The position numbers and the translations under genes were made by a program. Below the pieces are notes generated by a model. That model saw only the letters and a list, made by a program, of their open reading frames with translations. It had not been told where the DNA came from and did not search any database. Shown here piece by piece: positions 62,785 to 64,000 of a stretch of DNA of 64,000 nucleotides (within the stretch, counting starts at the first letter, position 1; every line of letters begins with the position of its first letter). The stretch covers positions 35,352-99,351 of the forward strand of contig RDXN01000048.1 in assembly GCA_004292855.1 (NCBI GenBank), in the 5' to 3' direction. The stretch comes from Cytophagales bacterium. Lineage in GTDB: Bacteria > Bacteroidota > Bacteroidia > Cytophagales > Spirosomataceae.

Positions 62785-64000
62785 TTACAATCGGCTTCTT
62801 CTGACCGTTACCGGCACACAAACCGGGGCCGGACAGGCACAGTTAGCCACCAGGGAGACCGTTACGTCGCGGGGGCAACTGGGCACCCCGTTGATCAACA
62901 CCCACACCCGTACCGTGTAACTGCCCTGGGCCAGGCTCGTGCCCACCACACCACTTGGTAAAATGCCCGTTGGCGAAGCTGGCGTGGCCGTGGCGGCTGA
63001 GAAACTGCTGCCGGGGCTGATCTGGTAGACGTACTGGGCCAGTGCCGTGCCGCTGCCCAGATTGGTGATGCGGATCTGTCCGTTAGCCTGGGGCGTCGTG
63101 CCCGTACAGGTAGGGCTTTGCGCCACCAGCGAGAAAGAAGGCACCTCCACGGCTTCGATAATGACCGGGCAACATGACCCATCGGGGCAGGCACCCACTT
63201 GCCCTGCATTGACCGCCACGCTATACGAGCCAACCTGTGTGGCCGTGAACATATTGGCCGAACTGGCATTGGCCGACGTGCTCGTTACGTCCGCGACCAG
63301 GCTGGTGCCCGTGGGAGTGGTCAGATACCACTGGTAGCGGCTGTAGCCCGTGGGCGCACTCAGCGCAAAGGCAAACGATTCGTCTTTGCAAACCAAGTGC
63401 GGGATAGTTGTACACACCGTTGCCTGCCCCCCCGGATCGTCGGGGAAGAGGGGTTGGCGACGGGCCGTGTTGGTCAGCACGCCCTCGGCCAGCACGCTCG
63501 CCGAATAAACCAGCGTAGCGGTGGTATTGGTGGGCAAATTGGCGATGGTCCAGGTGCCGCCACTAAAGTTACCCAGAGAGGCTACTGCCGAGCCAGGCAC
63601 AATACTCAATCCTGATGAAACAGTGTCGCTTACCACCACACCTGTGGCTGTTATTGGCCCCGTGTTAGTTACGGTGATCGTGTAGGTGAGTACCTCGCCC
63701 ACTTTGGCTTTACTCTTGCTGACCCGCTTAGTAATATCTACGGCTGGCTTGAGCGGAGTCAGACCCGCATCAACGGTGAGATCCTGCTGACCTGTCGTCA
63801 GGCTATAGACACCCGTGCTGCCGGTGTTGCCCGTCAGGCTGGCCACGTCCGAGTCAAAGACATCGTTGCCCTGGTTGGCAGCGGTGAAGGTCATACCTGC
63901 CGGGGCGGTGAACTTGACGCGGTAAGTGCCCGGATCAAGATTCGAGAAGAGGTAGCCGCCGTTGGCGTCGGTAACGGTAGTGGAGAGAGCCGAGCCAGAG
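62785..64000 (-). CDS. Giant surface protein C, C-terminal part (5' end beyond window)
   Basis: The frame is open to the right edge of the window, giving 404 residues plus a stop. The order is: end of an SdrD-B domain (TDANGGYLFSNLDPGTYRVKF); a short spacer; DUF11 (about 90-220; VDITKRVSKSKAKVGEVLTYTITVTNTGP); and the C-terminal domain with ten cysteines (VCTTIPHLVCKD, GSCCPVIIE, PTCTGTTPQANGQI, CACPAPVCVPVTVRRSRL). It is clearly related to giant proteins A and B in the same region. The start codon and signal peptide lie beyond 64000. Confidence 0.85.
   Translation of the reverse strand, partial: SGSALSTTVTDANGGYLFSNLDPGTYRVKFTAPAGMTFTAANQGNDVFDSDVASLTGNTGSTGVYSLTTGQQDLTVDAGLTPLKPAVDITKRVSKSKAKVGEVLTYTITVTNTGPITATGVVVSDTVSSGLSIVPGSAVASLGNFSGGTWTIANLPTNTTATLVYSASVLAEGVLTNTARRQPLFPDDPGGQATVCTTIPHLVCKDESFAFALSAPTGYSRYQWYLTTPTGTSLVADVTSTSANASSANMFTATQVGSYSVAVNAGQVGACPDGSCCPVIIEAVEVPSFSLVAQSPTCTGTTPQANGQIRITNLGSGTALAQYVYQISPGSSFSAATATPASPTGILPSGVVGTSLAQGSYTVRVWVLINGVPSCPRDVTVSLVANCACPAPVCVPVTVRRSRL

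Overview
The window looks like chromosomal DNA from a gliding-type Bacteroidota of the order Cytophagales, most likely the Spirosoma/Fibrella side (family assignment is inference). The grounds are a gldB lipoprotein gene, a type IX secretion (T9SS) C-terminal sorting domain, a TonB receptor with a carboxypeptidase-regulatory-like N-terminus, DUF1800/DUF1501 genes, giant SdrD-B/DUF11 surface proteins, TAnnTTTG-type promoter boxes, few Shine-Dalgarno sequences and a moderately high G+C content. No rRNA, tRNA or CRISPR array was seen.

Layout. 1-4.4 kb: the end of an OmpA-family gene, nth, a polyprenol-phosphate sugar transferase, an O-methyltransferase, an unknown membrane-anchored protein and an aldose epimerase. 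4.5-13 kb: mostly minus-strand envelope genes (T9SS-exported SGNH esterase, lipoprotein, small LuxR-type regulator, TonB receptor, recX, outer-membrane barrel). 13-21 kb: plus strand, with gldB, an ABC exporter overlapping a Fur-family gene, a class A beta-lactamase, a membrane-anchored MutS-like ATPase and a family 39 glycosyltransferase. 21-32.8 kb: a DUF4143 ATPase, a DUF5916 protein, a broken antitoxin/PIN-toxin pair, kdsD, recQ-purD, ricT and creD. 32.8-34.9 kb: a decayed IS630-type transposase and a zinc metallopeptidase.

34.9-45.5 kb is the most striking gene set: a tight plus-strand operon of three tandem DUF1800 genes, one Tat-signal DUF1501 gene with an extra C-terminal beta module, a membrane histidine kinase and a fourth DUF1800 gene. 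The junctions are 2-25 bp. The paralogues look mosaic, which points to recombination between copies.

46-64 kb: pyrB, then two giant secreted proteins (2230 and 1972 residues), a GH9 glycoside hydrolase and the C-terminal part of a third giant protein that runs off the window. The giant proteins share a large (about 480-510-residue) lead module (two copies in one, one in the next) and an approximately 200-residue C-terminal domain with ten conserved cysteines and a C-x-C-x(1-3)-V-C-x-P-V tail. That tail is not the T9SS type A or B signal I know, and it is my best candidate for an undescribed surface-targeting or anchoring module.

Intergenic DNA holds three copies of a 88-91 bp palindromic MITE-like element, a REP-like inverted pair, a CCCCTCTCC hairpin inserted in frame in a coding sequence, and many strong hairpin terminators. 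All function calls rest on motif recognition in the translated sequence; no database search was run.
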